Assembly: GCF_010093815.1 (NCBI RefSeq)
Contig: NW_022985555.1
Span: 359,055 to 423,054, forward strand
DNA: 64,000 bases
Origin: Pseudovirgaria hyperparasitica
Taxonomy: Eukaryota > Ascomycota > Dothideomycetes > Acrospermales > Acrospermaceae
Reading direction: 5' to 3'
Below are positions 10,797 through 23,000 of the stretch, piece by piece. Numbering within the stretch: position 1 is the stretch's first letter; every line of letters starts with the position of its first letter. Below the pieces are notes generated by a model. That model saw nothing but the letters and a program-made list of their open reading frames with translations, did no database searches and was not told the DNA's origin. Both the position numbers and the translations under genes were made by a program.

Positions 10797-12063
10797 ATGA
10801 AGACACTTTCGACTATCTTGGCCCTGGTGGCCGCTGCTGGTATAGCCAACGCACATTCTACGGTGATGGCTGTCTGGGTGAACGACGTGGATCAAGGCCT
10901 TGGGAACAAGGCTGATGCGGATGCGTACATCCGCTCACCCCCAAATAACGATCCTATCAAGGATGTTACGTCTGCATCTATGACTTGCAACGTCAATAAT
11001 GCTGCAACCGCGAAGTCTATTCAAGTCAAGTCTGGAGACGAGATCACTTTGTACGTTACAAGCCCTCACATCGGTAGTAGTCTTTCTAATTGTGCCTTAG
11101 CGAGTGGCATCACAATGGTCGAACTGACTCAGACGACATCATTGACAAGTCCCACGTCGGCCCTGTCATGACCTACATTGCACCCGCTAGCTCCAATGGT
11201 GAAGGAGATGTATGGCTGAAGCTTGCTGAGGATGGATACGACGGAACGAAGTGGGGTGTTGATCGTTTAATTGCCAACAAGGGCAAGCATTCGATCACGG
11301 TTCCCAATATCGCTGCTGGACAGTACCTCCTTAGGCCTGAGATCATCGCGCTTCACGAGGCTAACAACCAAGGGGGCGCTCAGTTCTACATGGAGTGTGT
11401 TCAGATCGAGGTTACCTCTTCTGGTGTAACAGTAAGCCTCACAAGCCAGAAACCGCGAGTTTCTTCACTTGCTAATATAAGCAGACCCTCCCTGCTGGTG
11501 TCAGCATTCCAGGAACATATACTGCCACTGATCCCGGAATCCTCTTCAACGTCTACAATAATGGAGGCCAGCCCTATCCTACCGGAACATACACTATTCC
11601 TGGCCCGGCTGTGTGGGACGGTGCTAGCTCGGATACAGGCGGCGATACCTCTCCCTCCGATACTCCCGTTGAGACACCTGCGCCCGCAACATCAATTGTG
11701 GAGACACCCGTACCGACCTCAGTCGTCGAGACTCCTGTACCATCATCAGCATATGAGGATGAACACGAGCCAGCTACATCAGTCATAGAACCTGTTCCTA
11801 CTTCTGTTTCAGCCCCTGAGCCGAGCTCAGGTCCGACAACACAAACTCCCAAGCCGACCCCAAGCACAGTTCCTACGACGTTCGTGACTTCTTATGTGAG
11901 CAGGACTTATTGCACGTCCCCTTCATCGGCTCCTGATACGGGAGTGGCTGTTGCAAAATACGGTCGCTGCGGTGGCTCTGGATACATCGGCACGACTACC
12001 TGTGCAGACGGCTTTGTGTGTAAGGTGCAAAACCCCTACTACTCGCAGTGCGTTCAAGCTTGA
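10797..12063 (+). CDS. AA9 lytic polysaccharide monooxygenase with CBM1 (3 exons)
   Basis: Exons 10797-11050, 11101-11431 and 11485-12063 encode 387 aa; introns are 50 and 53 nt with CTAAT-type branch sites. A secretory signal peptide ([18 protein letters not shown]) is followed directly by His, which becomes the N-terminal copper ligand of AA9 enzymes. The second copper His is in [11 protein letters not shown] and the conserved Gln-x-Tyr axial site is AQFYMEC. The first splice restores ITFEWHHNG. After residue ~255 comes a Pro/Thr/Ser-rich linker, then a C-terminal fungal cellulose-binding module with its Cys pattern ([11 protein letters not shown]...TCADGFVC...YYSQC). The enzyme oxidatively cleaves cellulose outside the cell; the module anchors it. 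This points to a plant-degrading lifestyle. Confidence 0.95.
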
Positions 12064-12508
12064 ATTGACCAATCTTTTGTCTTGCTTGACACAGCTTCTT
12101 CTGACACGGATTTGCTCTGGATTGAGTAGGGGTGCTCAAGTTCAATTCGTACTACCAAAAGTGGCTTATTTTGGATACTTTCTCCTGTAGATATATATAT
12201 TATAAAAACAAATCTTTATCGAGATGACTCACAAACACGCAACGTTCTTCTGATTTTCCATTAAACAGTTGATGAGAGCGATGCGTTCGTGGTGTCGAAC
12301 AGAATTGGACTCAGTTCTACATCTGAGAGTCGCTGTGATTATGCTCGACACCGAGTATTATCGATGCGCAGAGCTTGTTTGTTTATTGGGAAATGAAAGA
12401 GCCAGACGGGCAATGATGTAAACGACCGAACTTCCAGTCTAGTCTCAGAACGGCAAAACACACACACGGACCACGTACGCGTTCACTCCTCCGCGTCTCC
12501 TCCGCACC
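12064..12508. other. Intergenic, AA9 3' end to TMEM234-like promoter
   Basis: Holds the AA9 3' UTR (an AT-rich run tagatatatatattataaa at about 12188-12206) and the promoter of the next plus-strand gene. No further gene is seen. Confidence 0.5.
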
Positions 12509-13073
12509 ATGAGCTCTCACTCTACAGTCCACACCAACTTCAATCGCACAGCTGCAGACATAATGACCCTCACAGACCACTCTCACCCTCCCCCGCCCTC
12601 TACAATCCGCTATATTATCTCCTTCCTCCTCGTCGGCCTCTGTTGGGGTTTCACAACACCATTCATGCGGCGCTCCGCTAAAGACTATACTCCGCCATCT
12701 CGACCTTGGCTCGCATCCCAGCCTTCAGTCAAACGCACTGTATACACAGCGTGCTTCGCAGTCAACGATCTACTCCGTAGGCCGGGCTATGCTATTCCGC
12801 TGTTACTGAACGTAACCGGAAGTGTGTGGTTCTTTCTTTTGATCGGAGAGGCGGAGTTGAGCTTGACGGTGCCGATTGTGAATAGTGCGGCGTTCCTGTG
12901 GACGGTTGTGGGTGAGTGGTGGGTTGAAGGGAGGAAGATCGGTGCAGGTGAGTTCATCCGATGGGTCGGGAATTGTTCCACGGAGCAAGAAGGGCTGATA
13001 TGTGGCAGACACATTGGTGGGCATGGGTCTTGTTGGTGGTGGGATTGCGCTTTGCGTATTGTCTAAGAGCTGA
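12509..13073 (+). CDS. TMEM234-like small multi-pass membrane protein (2 exons)
   Basis: Exons 12509-12947 and 13009-13073, joined by a 61-nt GTGAGT...CAG intron, encode 167 aa. The splice replaces a nonsense tail with TLVGMGLVGGGIALCVLSKS, the usual end of this family. Motifs: LLVGLCWGFTTPFMRR in the first membrane span, SVWFFLLIGEAELSLTVPIVNSAAFLWTVVGEWW in the middle. The layout matches TMEM234/UPF0546 (EamA/DMT-like half-transporter fold), whose function is not established. A second ATG at 12563 could be the start, since family members often begin nearer the first membrane span. The 3' end is about 80 bp from the convergent dioxygenase-like gene. Confidence 0.88.
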
Positions 13074-13153
13074 AAATTATGACGACCGATCATGTCTATC
13101 TACAACGGTATGTCATACAGTCTGGGAACTGAAGAGCGGATGTGAAGATGATG

Positions 13154-14229
13154 CTACGCAGCAATCAGCCGCGTAAAGCCCTCCTCGGGCGGTTGCAGCC
13201 AGTTCTGCGCATCATACGTCTTCTCACCCTCGATCACATGGAACGTATATATAATGCGACTCTTCCCACTGGTGTTCCGCTCGCTCTTATGCAGCAGATT
13301 CCCATGGATCAACACTAGACTGCCCGCTTTGACCTCGCCCATCGTATACTCCTCCTCTCTACCCTCGCCCTCCTCTGTCCGGCTCAGACCTTGAGGAAAC
13401 TTCTCCCACGAATTATCCACAAACGTCGTCCCATTATCACCAGGCTTTCGCACGAACCTCTTCCGCACCGGCTCCCGCTTATGACTCCCACTCGCAAAGC
13501 TCAGACACCCGTTCTGCACCGTCGCATCCTCGAGCGCATACCAGAATCCTACGGCGCTAGGCGGGTTTGTGAAGAGAAATGTGCTGTCCTGATGCGGTGG
13601 TACGGCGCCACCGATCTCTGGTTGTTTGCAGATGACCATACTCTGTAGGACGCGCGGGTCCTTGAAACCCAGATTTCTTGCGATGGCGGCGTTTTGGGTC
13701 GAGATAGAGGCGGCGCGGAAGGATGGTGACAGAGCGTGTAGATAATGTCCGATTTTATTGATAGCGCGGTGCTTCGGCTTGAGGAGGGTACCTGAGGCGT
13801 CGAATGCGTCTATAGGTTGTATGTTAGAGATGGTGTATTGGACCTTGGAATTTGCGATAGAGGATAGATGTAGATACCTTCTTCGAAAAAGAAGCGCACT
13901 TTATCGCCACTTTCGAGGAAGTACTTGTCGCCAACATGATCCTCACCGTCGTCGCCACCGGTGGAGAACTTTGTCATTGGGTGCTCGTCTAGACTGAACT
14001 CATCGAGCATCGTATATGTCTCTTGGAGAAGTGCAGATACAGTGCTTTGGTCGAGTGCGTCGGGGATGATGAGGTAGCCGTTGGTGTCCCATGTTTTAAG
14101 CTGCTCTGACGTGAGACCATAAGCGTCATCATTTACAACCATACTGAGGGATTGACGGTATAGCGAGGAGCGCGAGCTCTTGCGTCCAAGATGCGAGGTG
14201 TAGGCAGAGGTAGGTTTGCGGGGGCGCAT
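13154..14229 (-). CDS. Phytanoyl-CoA dioxygenase (PhyH) family protein (2 exons)
   Basis: Exons 14229-13878 and 13809-13154 joined by a 68-nt GTATCT...TAG intron encode 335 aa. The frame runs EE|DAFDASGTLLKPKHRAINK across the junction. It is a non-haem Fe(II)/2-oxoglutarate dioxygenase: the iron ligands are His and Asp of PPHQDSTF and the distal His of GNLLHKSERN, with the 2-oxoglutarate-binding Arg in SGKSRIIYTFH. Closest known type is PHYHD1, a cytosolic or peroxisomal relative of phytanoyl-CoA hydroxylase with an uncertain natural substrate. The first ~28 residues are basic and Ser-rich and could be a targeting sequence or a start chosen too far upstream (an alternative ATG follows at the MVVNDD position). 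Confidence 0.92.
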
Positions 14230-14776
14230 TTGGTATCATCCGCCAGCTCGGGAGCTCGAAAAGCCCCACATGCTCGGGATCATTGATAGGAGACAGAGTA
14301 AATCTACTTCAAGCAGAGTGAAAGATTGTGATAATCTGCACGCAATAGCGCTGGCTGATAAAGATTCGTCAAGAACTGTTCAATGTCATAACATGGTCCT
14401 GAAAGTGTGCCATCCACGAGAACCGGGCAATCGGCTCTTGGATTACAAGGATCTGCTGCTTAAAGACTGTAATATTGCACAAAAATGACTTTCTCAGTTG
14501 CTAGTTCTGCCTCTACATCGTTTTGCGTTAGAAATTTTTGGAGTATCGGCTGCTGGTTGCGCAAAACCAGTTCATTGAGAAGCGCAGGATTCCTTCCCAT
14601 GGGTGTCAATGTATCGTGATTGTACCTGACTTCTTCAATTAGAATACACCTCCGCAAACGCAATTGTATGCGATTGATGTCTTTTCATACATCTATCCTA
14701 ACGCCTTTCGCCGCCCGTGCTTTTCAAAACTCCAATGCGTGATGGTACATCTTCCTTCGAATCTCTAACGTATTGA
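14230..14776. other. Intergenic, no gene seen
   Basis: Contains the promoter of the PhyH-like gene and the 3' end of the U1-C gene, both on the minus strand. Short frames only. Confidence 0.5.
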
Positions 14777-15865
14777 CTACTCGCGCTTGAAAGGTGGCCC
14801 AGGAGGACCACCAAATTGACCTCCAGGCGGCGTCGGCCCGCCGTGAGGAGGCATACCGAATGGCATGCCACCAGGTGGTGCGCCTGGGGATTGACTCATG
14901 CCAGGTCCTCCGGGTCCCATGTTTGGAGGGAAGAAGGCTGGCGGCGGGAAGCCATTCGGTGGCGGAAATGGCATCCCCTGGGGTGGTGATCCGCCTGGAC
15001 CGTTCATAGCACCAGGAGGGAAAGGAGGCGGGAAAGGCATACCGTTCGGACCTGGGCCAGGAGGTGGGCCCCCATTCGGACCAGGAGGCATGTTTGGCGG
15101 CGGAAAAGGGAACGGCATACCACGTCCCCCAGCTAAGAATTGATCAGCAAGTACCTCATAGGAATCGAACGTATAAGAATATGGAAGGTCATGGATGGAT
15201 GTGATAACTACCCCATGTGTCTCTGGGAGGTCTATTTGCAGATCTCATGGGCTCATTATATTGGTGATAGGTATCGTGGAACTGGTTGAAATTGCTGAAT
15301 GGAACATTGAACTCACGTCCTCCAGGGCCTGGCATTGGAAACGGCGGTGGCATACCTCGACCTCCTAGAACAGAATTTAGGAGGTGCAGATTAAGAGACA
15401 CACACGTCAAGACATACCTGGGGGTGGGAATGGGAACGGGGGTGCACCGAAACCACCAGGAGGCCCGGCCATGGGTCCAACAGGTTGTTGTAGCATTGGA
15501 TTTTGTGCCTCTTGACCAGCGGCCGCGTATGAGTTTGTGATCGAGTCTATGACACTCTGCGCTTTTTCGTGTCCAATCTCTGTAAAGCTGTTAGCTGCCT
15601 GCTCCAACATCTCAGCTCTATTGGGGGACGCTCGTTGATAATAGTCGACGACATTGCGGAGGTGATTCCTTCCACTGTTGTGCGCTTTTCGTACACTCAT
15701 AGAGTCATGTGTGAGGTAGACATCGCAATAGTCACCTTCTGTCTGTCAGCATTCATGGCTTCGGCGCGTGGTGCGGAGATGAGGCGGAGGTGACCCTACA
15801 GAAGAGTAAGGAATAGTTAGCTAGGCGCGCGGTGTAGGAAGGTGGTGTGACTTATATTTCGGCAT
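14777..15865 (-). CDS. yhc1: U1 small nuclear ribonucleoprotein C (multi-exon)
   Basis: The start MPKY at 15865 and the block [20 protein letters not shown] (15730-15670) identify U1-C, the zinc-finger protein that stabilises the U1 snRNA/5' splice-site duplex. Solid exons are ~15735-15418, 15364-15317 and 15132-14777, with phase-consistent introns of 53 and 184 nt. The rest of the protein is extremely Pro/Gly/Met-rich, with GGRGMP repeated at exon joins, as in fungal U1-C. The first exon or exons are not resolved. MPKY is followed by an in-frame stop, and the first zinc-binding Cys of the expected FCDYC can be rebuilt only by joining TTCT at 15803-15800 to GTGAC at 15735, which leaves MPKY separated by a non-GT-AG gap. 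Expected length is about 245 aa. Confidence 0.9.
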
Positions 15866-16335
15866 CTTGATCAGATTGTAAAGCTTTTGAGCGTTTTGCG
15901 ACCCTTCCTCGGATAGGTATTGTGTTGTCGACAGTCAATGAAACCTCAACCTAAAGTCGCGTCGGTACGAAAGCTATCAGTTTCGGCACAACTTCGGAGC
16001 GCCGGCTACTTGACGTGGACGCATGTTTTTTTTGCTTTCATGCTTCTCCGCCTCGAAATACTCAATTGTGGTATATTGTAAAGCGGGGTGAGCTTTTTAT
16101 GATTCAATATACTGCTGTGAATCCTAGCATTGTTCTTATAGCTATACCTTACACGAACCACCTGGACAGGAGACGAAAACAAGAGTCGCGTGCGAAAGTG
16201 GCGGGCCAAGCACTGGGGGACTCTGGAGAGCAAAGCCCCACAAAAAAATCTAGAAGAACTCTTGGTGTGGCATATCAACATACTACCTAATAGTCCTGCG
16301 ACGACGAGTAACGCCAATATCTCCACGTCGCAGCG
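15866..16335. other. Bidirectional promoter region U1-C / UTP15
   Basis: A 470-bp gap between divergent start codons of two RNA-processing genes. Frames here (up to about 105 codons) have no protein-like features. A shared promoter is plausible. Confidence 0.5.
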
Positions 16336-18037
16336 ATGGCGACAGACGTGACACGACTGGAGCCCGTCCGCGGTGCTAAGCGGATCTCATCAATCACAGC
16401 CGAGGAGCGCTATTGGAAATCTTTTTCGTCGCAGCTACAATTACCCTCGCCAAATTCTCAACACGTTACCTATATTTCACATCCCCCGCCTTCTTCCAAT
16501 TCTCTGGTGTCCCCGACACCTGAGGTCTTTGCAGTCACCGCCGGTCAACGTATACAGATATTCTCATCCCGGACAAGGAAGCTGTTAAAGACCATAACGA
16601 GATTTAATCCAGAAGACATTGCATACAGCGGGACAGTACGTCGCGATGGCAGGATACTGCTTGCTGGCGGGAACAATGGTGTTGTCCAGGCCTTCGATGT
16701 AAACTCAAGAGCTATCTTGAAACAATTCAAAGAGCACAAACAACCCGTATGGTGCACGCAATGGCATCCGCGCGACCTCACCACAGCAATGAGCACAAGC
16801 GACGACCAAACCGTCCGCCTGTGGGATCTTCCCAGCGATGATAGCACCCATAAGTTCTACGGCCACACCGACTACGTCCGCTGCGGGACCTTTATGCCCG
16901 GCCAAACCGACCGGCTACTCGTCAGCGGCAGCTACGATACCACAGTCCGTCTGTGGGACCCGCGAACGACAGGGAAAGCAGTAATGACGTTCAAGCACGC
17001 GGCAGCCGTCGAATCCGTTCTTCCACTCCCATCTGGCACGACGCTGCTCGCTGCCGCCGGGAACACTGTTTCTGTCCTAGATGTTATCGGCGCGCGGCCA
17101 ATCACGCAGCTCAAGAATCACCAGAAAACTGTTACGACTATGGCACTTGCGTCCAGGGGCACTCGTCTGCTAACGGGTGGTCTGGATGGGCACATAAAAG
17201 TGTTCGAGACCGCGGCGTGGAATGTCGTGGCGGGCTTCAAATACCCTAATCCCATCTTATCCCTCGACGTTATCAGCTCCGGCGCAAAGCAAGAAGACAA
17301 ACACATAGCCGTCGGCACATCCACAGGTCTTGTTAGTATCCGCACACGTCTGTCCGCACAGCAGAAACTCCAACAGCGCGAGCGAGAACGCGAGATGGAT
17401 GCCTTAGCCGCCGGACGGATAGAGGAATACGATAGGAAAAAGGGCAAGCCACTAACGAGCATGATGAAGAAGAGGCTACGTGGGAAAGACTTCACAGGTG
17501 AGGGAGTGGATATCGTGGTTGAAGGGCCGAACCGAGGGAGGCTGAGGGGGGCGACGAAGTGGGAGCATGCGTTGCGAAAAGGGCAGTTCGAGGAGGCGTT
17601 GGACTATGTGCTCGACCCGGTACGTTTGGCCCTATCCTTTTCTTCTTATGCATACTTGCCATCTTGAGGCTGATATGTAAAATGATGAACAGACGCTCAA
17701 CTTTAAACGCCAAGACTGCATGACACTCCTTACCACCCTCCGCCACCGTTCCGCGCTCCGTGCTGCTCTACAGAATCGCGATGAAGTTTCACTACAGCCC
17801 ATCCTGGTCTTCCTTCGCAAGACGATCAGCGATCCGCGGTTTGTTAAGCTCACCACAGACGTAGCTATGGTATTGCTAGATATCTATGGACCGCATATGG
17901 GGCTGAGCCCGGAGATTGACAAGCTGGTAAAAGACTTGCATGATGCTGTTCGGTTGAACTTTGAGATTGCGCAGTGGGCTTGTAGTATCACGGGAATGGT
18001 GGACTTGTTAATGGTAGGGGCAGAGAATCGAGATTGA
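16336..18037 (+). CDS. utp15: U3 snoRNP / t-UTP subunit UTP15 (2 exons)
   Basis: Exons 16336-17619 and 17693-18037 (73-nt GTACGT...CAG intron) encode 542 aa. The N-terminal two thirds is a WD40 propeller with clear repeats: WCTQWHPRDLTTAMSTSDDQ then VRLWDLPSDD, GHTDYVRCGTF then VRLWDPRTTG, and later LLTGGLDGHIKVFE. The C-terminal UTP15 domain begins near residue 370 with RIEEYDRKKGKPLTSMMKK and continues across the splice (DYVLDP|TLNFKRQDCMTLLTTLR). UTP15 is part of the t-UTP/UTPA complex of the small-subunit processome, acting in nucleolar rDNA transcription and early pre-18S processing. The start carries the usual MATDVTRLEPVR-type N-terminus. It is divergent from U1-C. Confidence 0.95.
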
Positions 18038-18416
18038 AGGGTAGGCTATGAGAAGAATCTATTTTTACAATGCATAGCGGAGGCGTCTATTTTCAGGCAG
18101 CATGGCTATTGTGGCCGTCCTGTTGGATTATTAGATACAGGCATCTTGTACAGGCTATACTTATACCGTAAGACTCTTGATATTCTGGGTACAGCTGACG
18201 TATGTCCATCGACCAAGTGTATGATACATGTGGCAATGCCACTAGAAGTATGTACAAGAAATCGTCACCACAGGCAGTGCTGATGTTGGAATGTGACGGG
18301 CCGGTCTGGGAGTTGTGTCCAGGGTTTCCTCTGGGCACGCTTTGCCTCGCGCTCATTGTGTTCTCGTATGCGGGTCTTTTCTTCCTTCAACTGCAATACA
18401 ACACCTGCAATCAACA
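18038..18416. other. Convergent 3' ends of UTP15 and uL22m
   Basis: A 379-bp gap between convergent genes; only 3' UTR sequence is expected and no gene is seen. Confidence 0.6.
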
Positions 18417-19442
18417 TTAGCTACTTTCCCGCAAAGTAGGTACGGGCTCTGTATCAAACTTACGAGATTGTCGATGCAGAATCCTGTTAACCTTTCCTTT
18501 AGCACGAAACTCCACATCTTTCATATGCTGGCCTTTCTCAACCCATGCCTGATCAAGATAAAGTCCCGTTTCGTTTTTAACCTTGTGCTTCCTTCCGTCC
18601 TTCAATACGATATGCTTCTCCTGCCCTTTCGGGAGATCTGTGCCCAACCCCATACCAGATTCTATAACTGCTCGATTTCTCACCTGTTCTAAAAGCAGGC
18701 GTAGGCTCAGAGCGTAGCGCTTCTTGCTAAACCTCATCTGCGCTTCGGCCTCCTCGAGCGTCTTGCCGGCGACCTGCCGGGCTAGCAACATCAATTTCTT
18801 GGTGCTCGTGGAAAGATTAGCGCTCCTTTGAACCACTTTGCGTTCAGTCATGTTCAGGATCTCCTTGCGTGTCATGCTCCATTTTGACTGTACAGCGCGA
18901 GTTATTCTCTTGCGCTGATACAGTTGACGTTTGAGCGGCCGTGGATCTAATTTTAAGGCCATGTTGCTCCATCTCCGGTCTTTGATCTCAATAGGAACCG
19001 GGATGGAATCGGTGTTGTCACTCGGTGGTTGAATTTGTTCATACTTGACCGTGCCTCGAAGTTGCTCTTCAGGACTGATGTCCGGGTCGACTAGATATTG
19101 GGCCTTCGGAGGGCGAAACTCGGCGTCCCAAACAGAGCCCTGAGGTAAGAAGCTTGCTGGGCTGCTAGGCATCGAGTCTCTGCTGAGGTCAATATTTTTG
19201 TCTTCGGCTTTTGAGCGTTCGTAGGCTTCGAGGTATGGATTGGTGAAGCGGTTGGTATCCGTTGTACTCTTATTCGTTGGCTGAGTGTCGGTTTTTGTCT
19301 TGGGCGTGGCCTTTGATCCGGAGGAGGCAGAGCGGATTTGTGTCACAGATCGGATTGGGAGTATGAAAGTATGGCTATGGGGATTGATGAGCGCGGTGAC
19401 TGCGACATTGGTAAGTGTTTGGAGCTGTTGAGAGAGTCGCAT
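18417..19442 (-). CDS. mrpl22: Mitochondrial large-subunit ribosomal protein uL22m
   Basis: A single exon encodes 341 aa. The N-terminus is basic and lacks acids for about 50 residues (RLSQQLQTLTNVAVTALINP), as in mitochondrial presequences. The L22 fold starts near residue 190: KKLMLLARQVAGKTLEEAEAQMRFSKKRYA matches the L22 helix that selects overlapping repeats, followed by the long beta-hairpin region and QAWVEKGQHMKDVEFRAKGK near the C-terminus, where L22 proteins carry the R-x-x-x-R-A-(K/R)-G motif. It lines the peptide exit tunnel of the mitoribosome. The stop is close to the convergent UTP15 gene. The start is divergent from the PRP24-like gene. Confidence 0.92.
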   Translation of the reverse strand: MRLSQQLQTLTNVAVTALINPHSHTFILPIRSVTQIRSASSGSKATPKTKTDTQPTNKSTTDTNRFTNPYLEAYERSKAEDKNIDLSRDSMPSSPASFLPQGSVWDAEFRPPKAQYLVDPDISPEEQLRGTVKYEQIQPPSDNTDSIPVPIEIKDRRWSNMALKLDPRPLKRQLYQRKRITRAVQSKWSMTRKEILNMTERKVVQRSANLSTSTKKLMLLARQVAGKTLEEAEAQMRFSKKRYALSLRLLLEQVRNRAVIESGMGLGTDLPKGQEKHIVLKDGRKHKVKNETGLYLDQAWVEKGQHMKDVEFRAKGKVNRILHRQSRKFDTEPVPTLRESS

Positions 19443-20078
19443 ACTGACCTGGACGTGTCAGCCGCCGCGACTGCGTTCGTACACTCATTTTAAGAAATGC
19501 AGCAATCGATGCCAGAGCTTGGAAGCTCTAGAATCGAGATGCGGTGATGTTGTGTCAGATGTCGAAGTTCTCGGGGGTCGGACTTTTCGAGCATCACGTG
19601 CGCCCAGAGTTCGGCGTGCACTTCACCTGCACGTCCGCCGACGGTGCTGCATGCACGCGAAAATGGCGGACTGAGGCCTGGAAGGGGAAGAAAAGGGTTC
19701 TAGGCCTAGAAGACTAGAAGAGGTCTTCGATTTGTGTTATTATAGACCGAAGCTGTTTTCACCCATCATCTTCATCTTTCGACGCTGAAAGACACCGTGA
19801 TCGCACGTGTCTAACCTCCTCTTCCTAATATTACATTCATCTGCTCCTCTACTCGTCGTCTCCCTTTCCACCATCGCCATCCCCGACTCATTCTCCTGAT
19901 GAAGGCTGTAGACTGTCGTTGCTGTCTTGCCCCCGCGAGTTTTTGCTTGGGCACGTAGGACTTGACTCCGAACTGAAGCTTTCCCTGCATCCACAACTCG
20001 CACGACTCGAAGAGCAGCGACCGCTTTAAGGTGGCAGCGCCTCTATCTGTCGTCCTCACCTCCACCGTCGCTTTCGCC
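19443..20078. other. Bidirectional promoter region uL22m / PRP24-like
   Basis: A 636-bp gap between divergent starts. Two overlapping minus-strand frames (19740-20113) read through the first exon of the next gene and look like shadows. No separate gene is supported. Confidence 0.5.
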
Positions 20079-23000
20079 ATGGACATCAACTCCTTGTTGT
20101 CACCGTCGGACACCCCTAGCAGCGGAACTCCTCCCCCCGCGCAATCCTCGAATACCTCGTCCCCTGCTTTGAACCCTGTTCAGTCGCCAAACAAACCGCG
20201 CCAGCAACGTCCCGCGAAATCTAACAAACGAAACTCCTCTGCGCTCAGCCAGCAGCTTCACTATAACTCAAATTCGCTACCAAGTCCGAATGACCCTCCC
20301 TTGACTCCGCTGTCGCACAGAGATCCACAGCCGCAGCCTGCTTATCCTCTCTCGAGCCCGTCCGTGACAAGCGCGCCCGGTACAAACGGTCGAATTGGAA
20401 GTGCAAGCGGCACACCACCGTTGGGTGAACGTGGAAGTCTTCCGCCCTTACGATCAGGCAGCATCGATACTTTGGCAGGTGAGTGGACTTGCGCTGCAAC
20501 AGCTGTTTTTATTGCTCGCTAATCGCTGTGCCGTAGATCTTGCATTGTTACAGCATCCACAACAGGCATACCCGCACGCTCGGAACCCACCGTTAAAGTA
20601 CTTGGATTCTCCTTGCTTTACAAAGATTCAATGGACTAACGCACCTTCTAGCTTACAAAATCTTTCTCGCTCTCTGTCTGCGCAATCTTCGACAAAAGAT
20701 ATTGTGATGGCGGAAAGATCTCCAAAGCTACTTAAGTCTTTGACGTCCCAATTTGTTTCATCAGAAGATTCGACCTTACTTTCCCAACTTGTTCAGCAGC
20801 TTCATGACAAGCCGCTTGATCATGCCGCCCATCTTGAATACATCCGTCTTCTAAAGCAGGGCTTGACCGCGACCTTAGAAGCTGGCTATTCTGCCTCCAG
20901 CTATGAGCTCTTTGAAGATCTTCGTGAAGCAAGAAAGAGTATGAGCAAGAATTATACCCTCGGTGAAGACCTTTGGCTTGATTGGGTCAATGACGAACGT
21001 CTGGCCGTCCAGACTACCGAAGATCGCCTCACTCTCATGGAGTTGTACAGTCAGTGTACCGAAGAAGAGCCTGCCAGCTCTAAGATCTGGAGGAGCTACG
21101 GTGACTATATGTATGACCTATACGCTTCGGCAAACCAGATGGCCGATGCCGATAATTGGTCCGAAGAAGATCGTATTGTCGGTATGCATGTCTTCACGTG
21201 GGACGCGATGATCAAAGTATGGGACGAAGGTCTCATTGCGACTCAATGGCATATCAACGGCAGCCAACTCGTATGGGATAGGTATATTCAAATAATTCTC
21301 GAACACCAGCGCAACAGCCCTTCGGACGACACTGTTAGGCTCCTGGAGAACATGTTTGCTACTCGCCTGATGAAGCCTCATATCACTTGGCAGAATACCT
21401 TCGATCTTTATTCGGAGTATATCTCGAGCTGTTTTGGTAGCAGCTATGAAGAAATCATGCGAACTGCTACCAAGCAAGCAAACCAGGTCAAGAAGCAAGT
21501 GAGGTTACGTGATCCTTTCGAGCATCGGATTCAGGTGGCACAACAAGATGGCAACAGAACGGGTGAGTGGGATGCACTGAAAACCTATCTAGATTGGGAG
21601 ATCAAGCACAAGGGGGTCTTTTCCTTCGATCTTATCAATGGTCTGTTTGAGCGAGCTACGACTCGTTTCTCGACAGACTCGTCTTTATGGGAAGACTACG
21701 TCGAATTCCTGATAGAGAACCCGGCCCAAAGCGTATCTGTACTCAGCGTGGTGGAGCGCGCCACTCGCCACTGCCCGTGGTCAGGCGATCTATGGTCACA
21801 TCGTCTGTTGGCCCTCGAGGCGGAGAAACAGTCTTTCGAAGAACTTGAGAAGGTGAAACACAAAGCCACAGAGTCAGGCATGCTCGATCAAGGTGGTATG
21901 GAAGAGCTTTTGAAGGTTTATGTCTCCTGGTGCGGGTTCCTTCGACGCAAGGCATTCGAGCGCAGCAGCGCGACCGACGACGATATAGACGTTGCTGAGG
22001 TCGGTATACATTCTGCTCTTGAGCACGTCAAAGCCATCGGCCAGAAGAAATACGGACCTGATTGGCAAGGTGATCCAATGTATCGATTGGAGCGCATCCA
22101 CATAAAGTTCTACACACAGTCCGGGAACACTAACGCAGCACGAGAGCTTTGGGAAGGTTTGATACCGCGTCAGAAAACTAGTTATGATTTCTGGTATCGA
22201 TACTACATCTGGGAAATGGTAATCTGGTCTAAGTTCAGTACCAATGATAACGCCGGTACACAGCTGAGGCCGCCATACGAAGCGACAGCTTTGCTACGCA
22301 AAGCTCTCAAACAACACCAGATCATGGACTGGCCTGAACAGCTGGTGGCAATGTTCCTGAACCACTGTGAACAACATGAATCTGTCCAAGAGCTTCGTAC
22401 TGCCATCATAGAGTCCAGACGGGTCAGCATTGAGGTGGCAAAGAGGCGTCGCCAAGAATCTACCTATGGCGAGGTACCCATGGAGGATTTACAGCATCAA
22501 GAACCACAAAGCAAGCGCAAACTAGATGTTGAAGGCGCTGTGGAACATGGTCAGACTGTCAAGAAGTATCGAACTGACGATGAAGCTGAGCCCGTGTATC
22601 AGAGCGACGAAATGGTAATCGATCACATATCCGCCACCGCCCCCTCCAAACGTGACCGCGAACACACGACTATCATTGTCAAAGGATTGCCCATCGATGC
22701 GACCGACGTAAAGGTCCGACAATTCTTTCGAGATGCTGGAACTATCGTTAGTATAACCATTTCTAAGGAGAAAGACTCACAGACTGCCGTCATCGAGTTT
22801 GAGTCAAAGCAAGAAGCTCAATACGCGCAGCTGAAAGACGGCCGTGAATTTCATGGTACAGAAATCGAGGTCAAACTAAGTGTCGAAACTACGTTATGGG
22901 TCACGAATTATCCCAAAATCGCGGATGAAAAATACATTCGCGGTTTGTTCGAGCCTTATGGAAAAGTCGTCTCTGTCCGCTTTCCCTCACTGAAGTTTGA

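Noticed and set aside
14898-15143. Gly-rich plus-strand frame
   Set aside because: It is the antisense shadow of the Pro-rich tail of U1-C.
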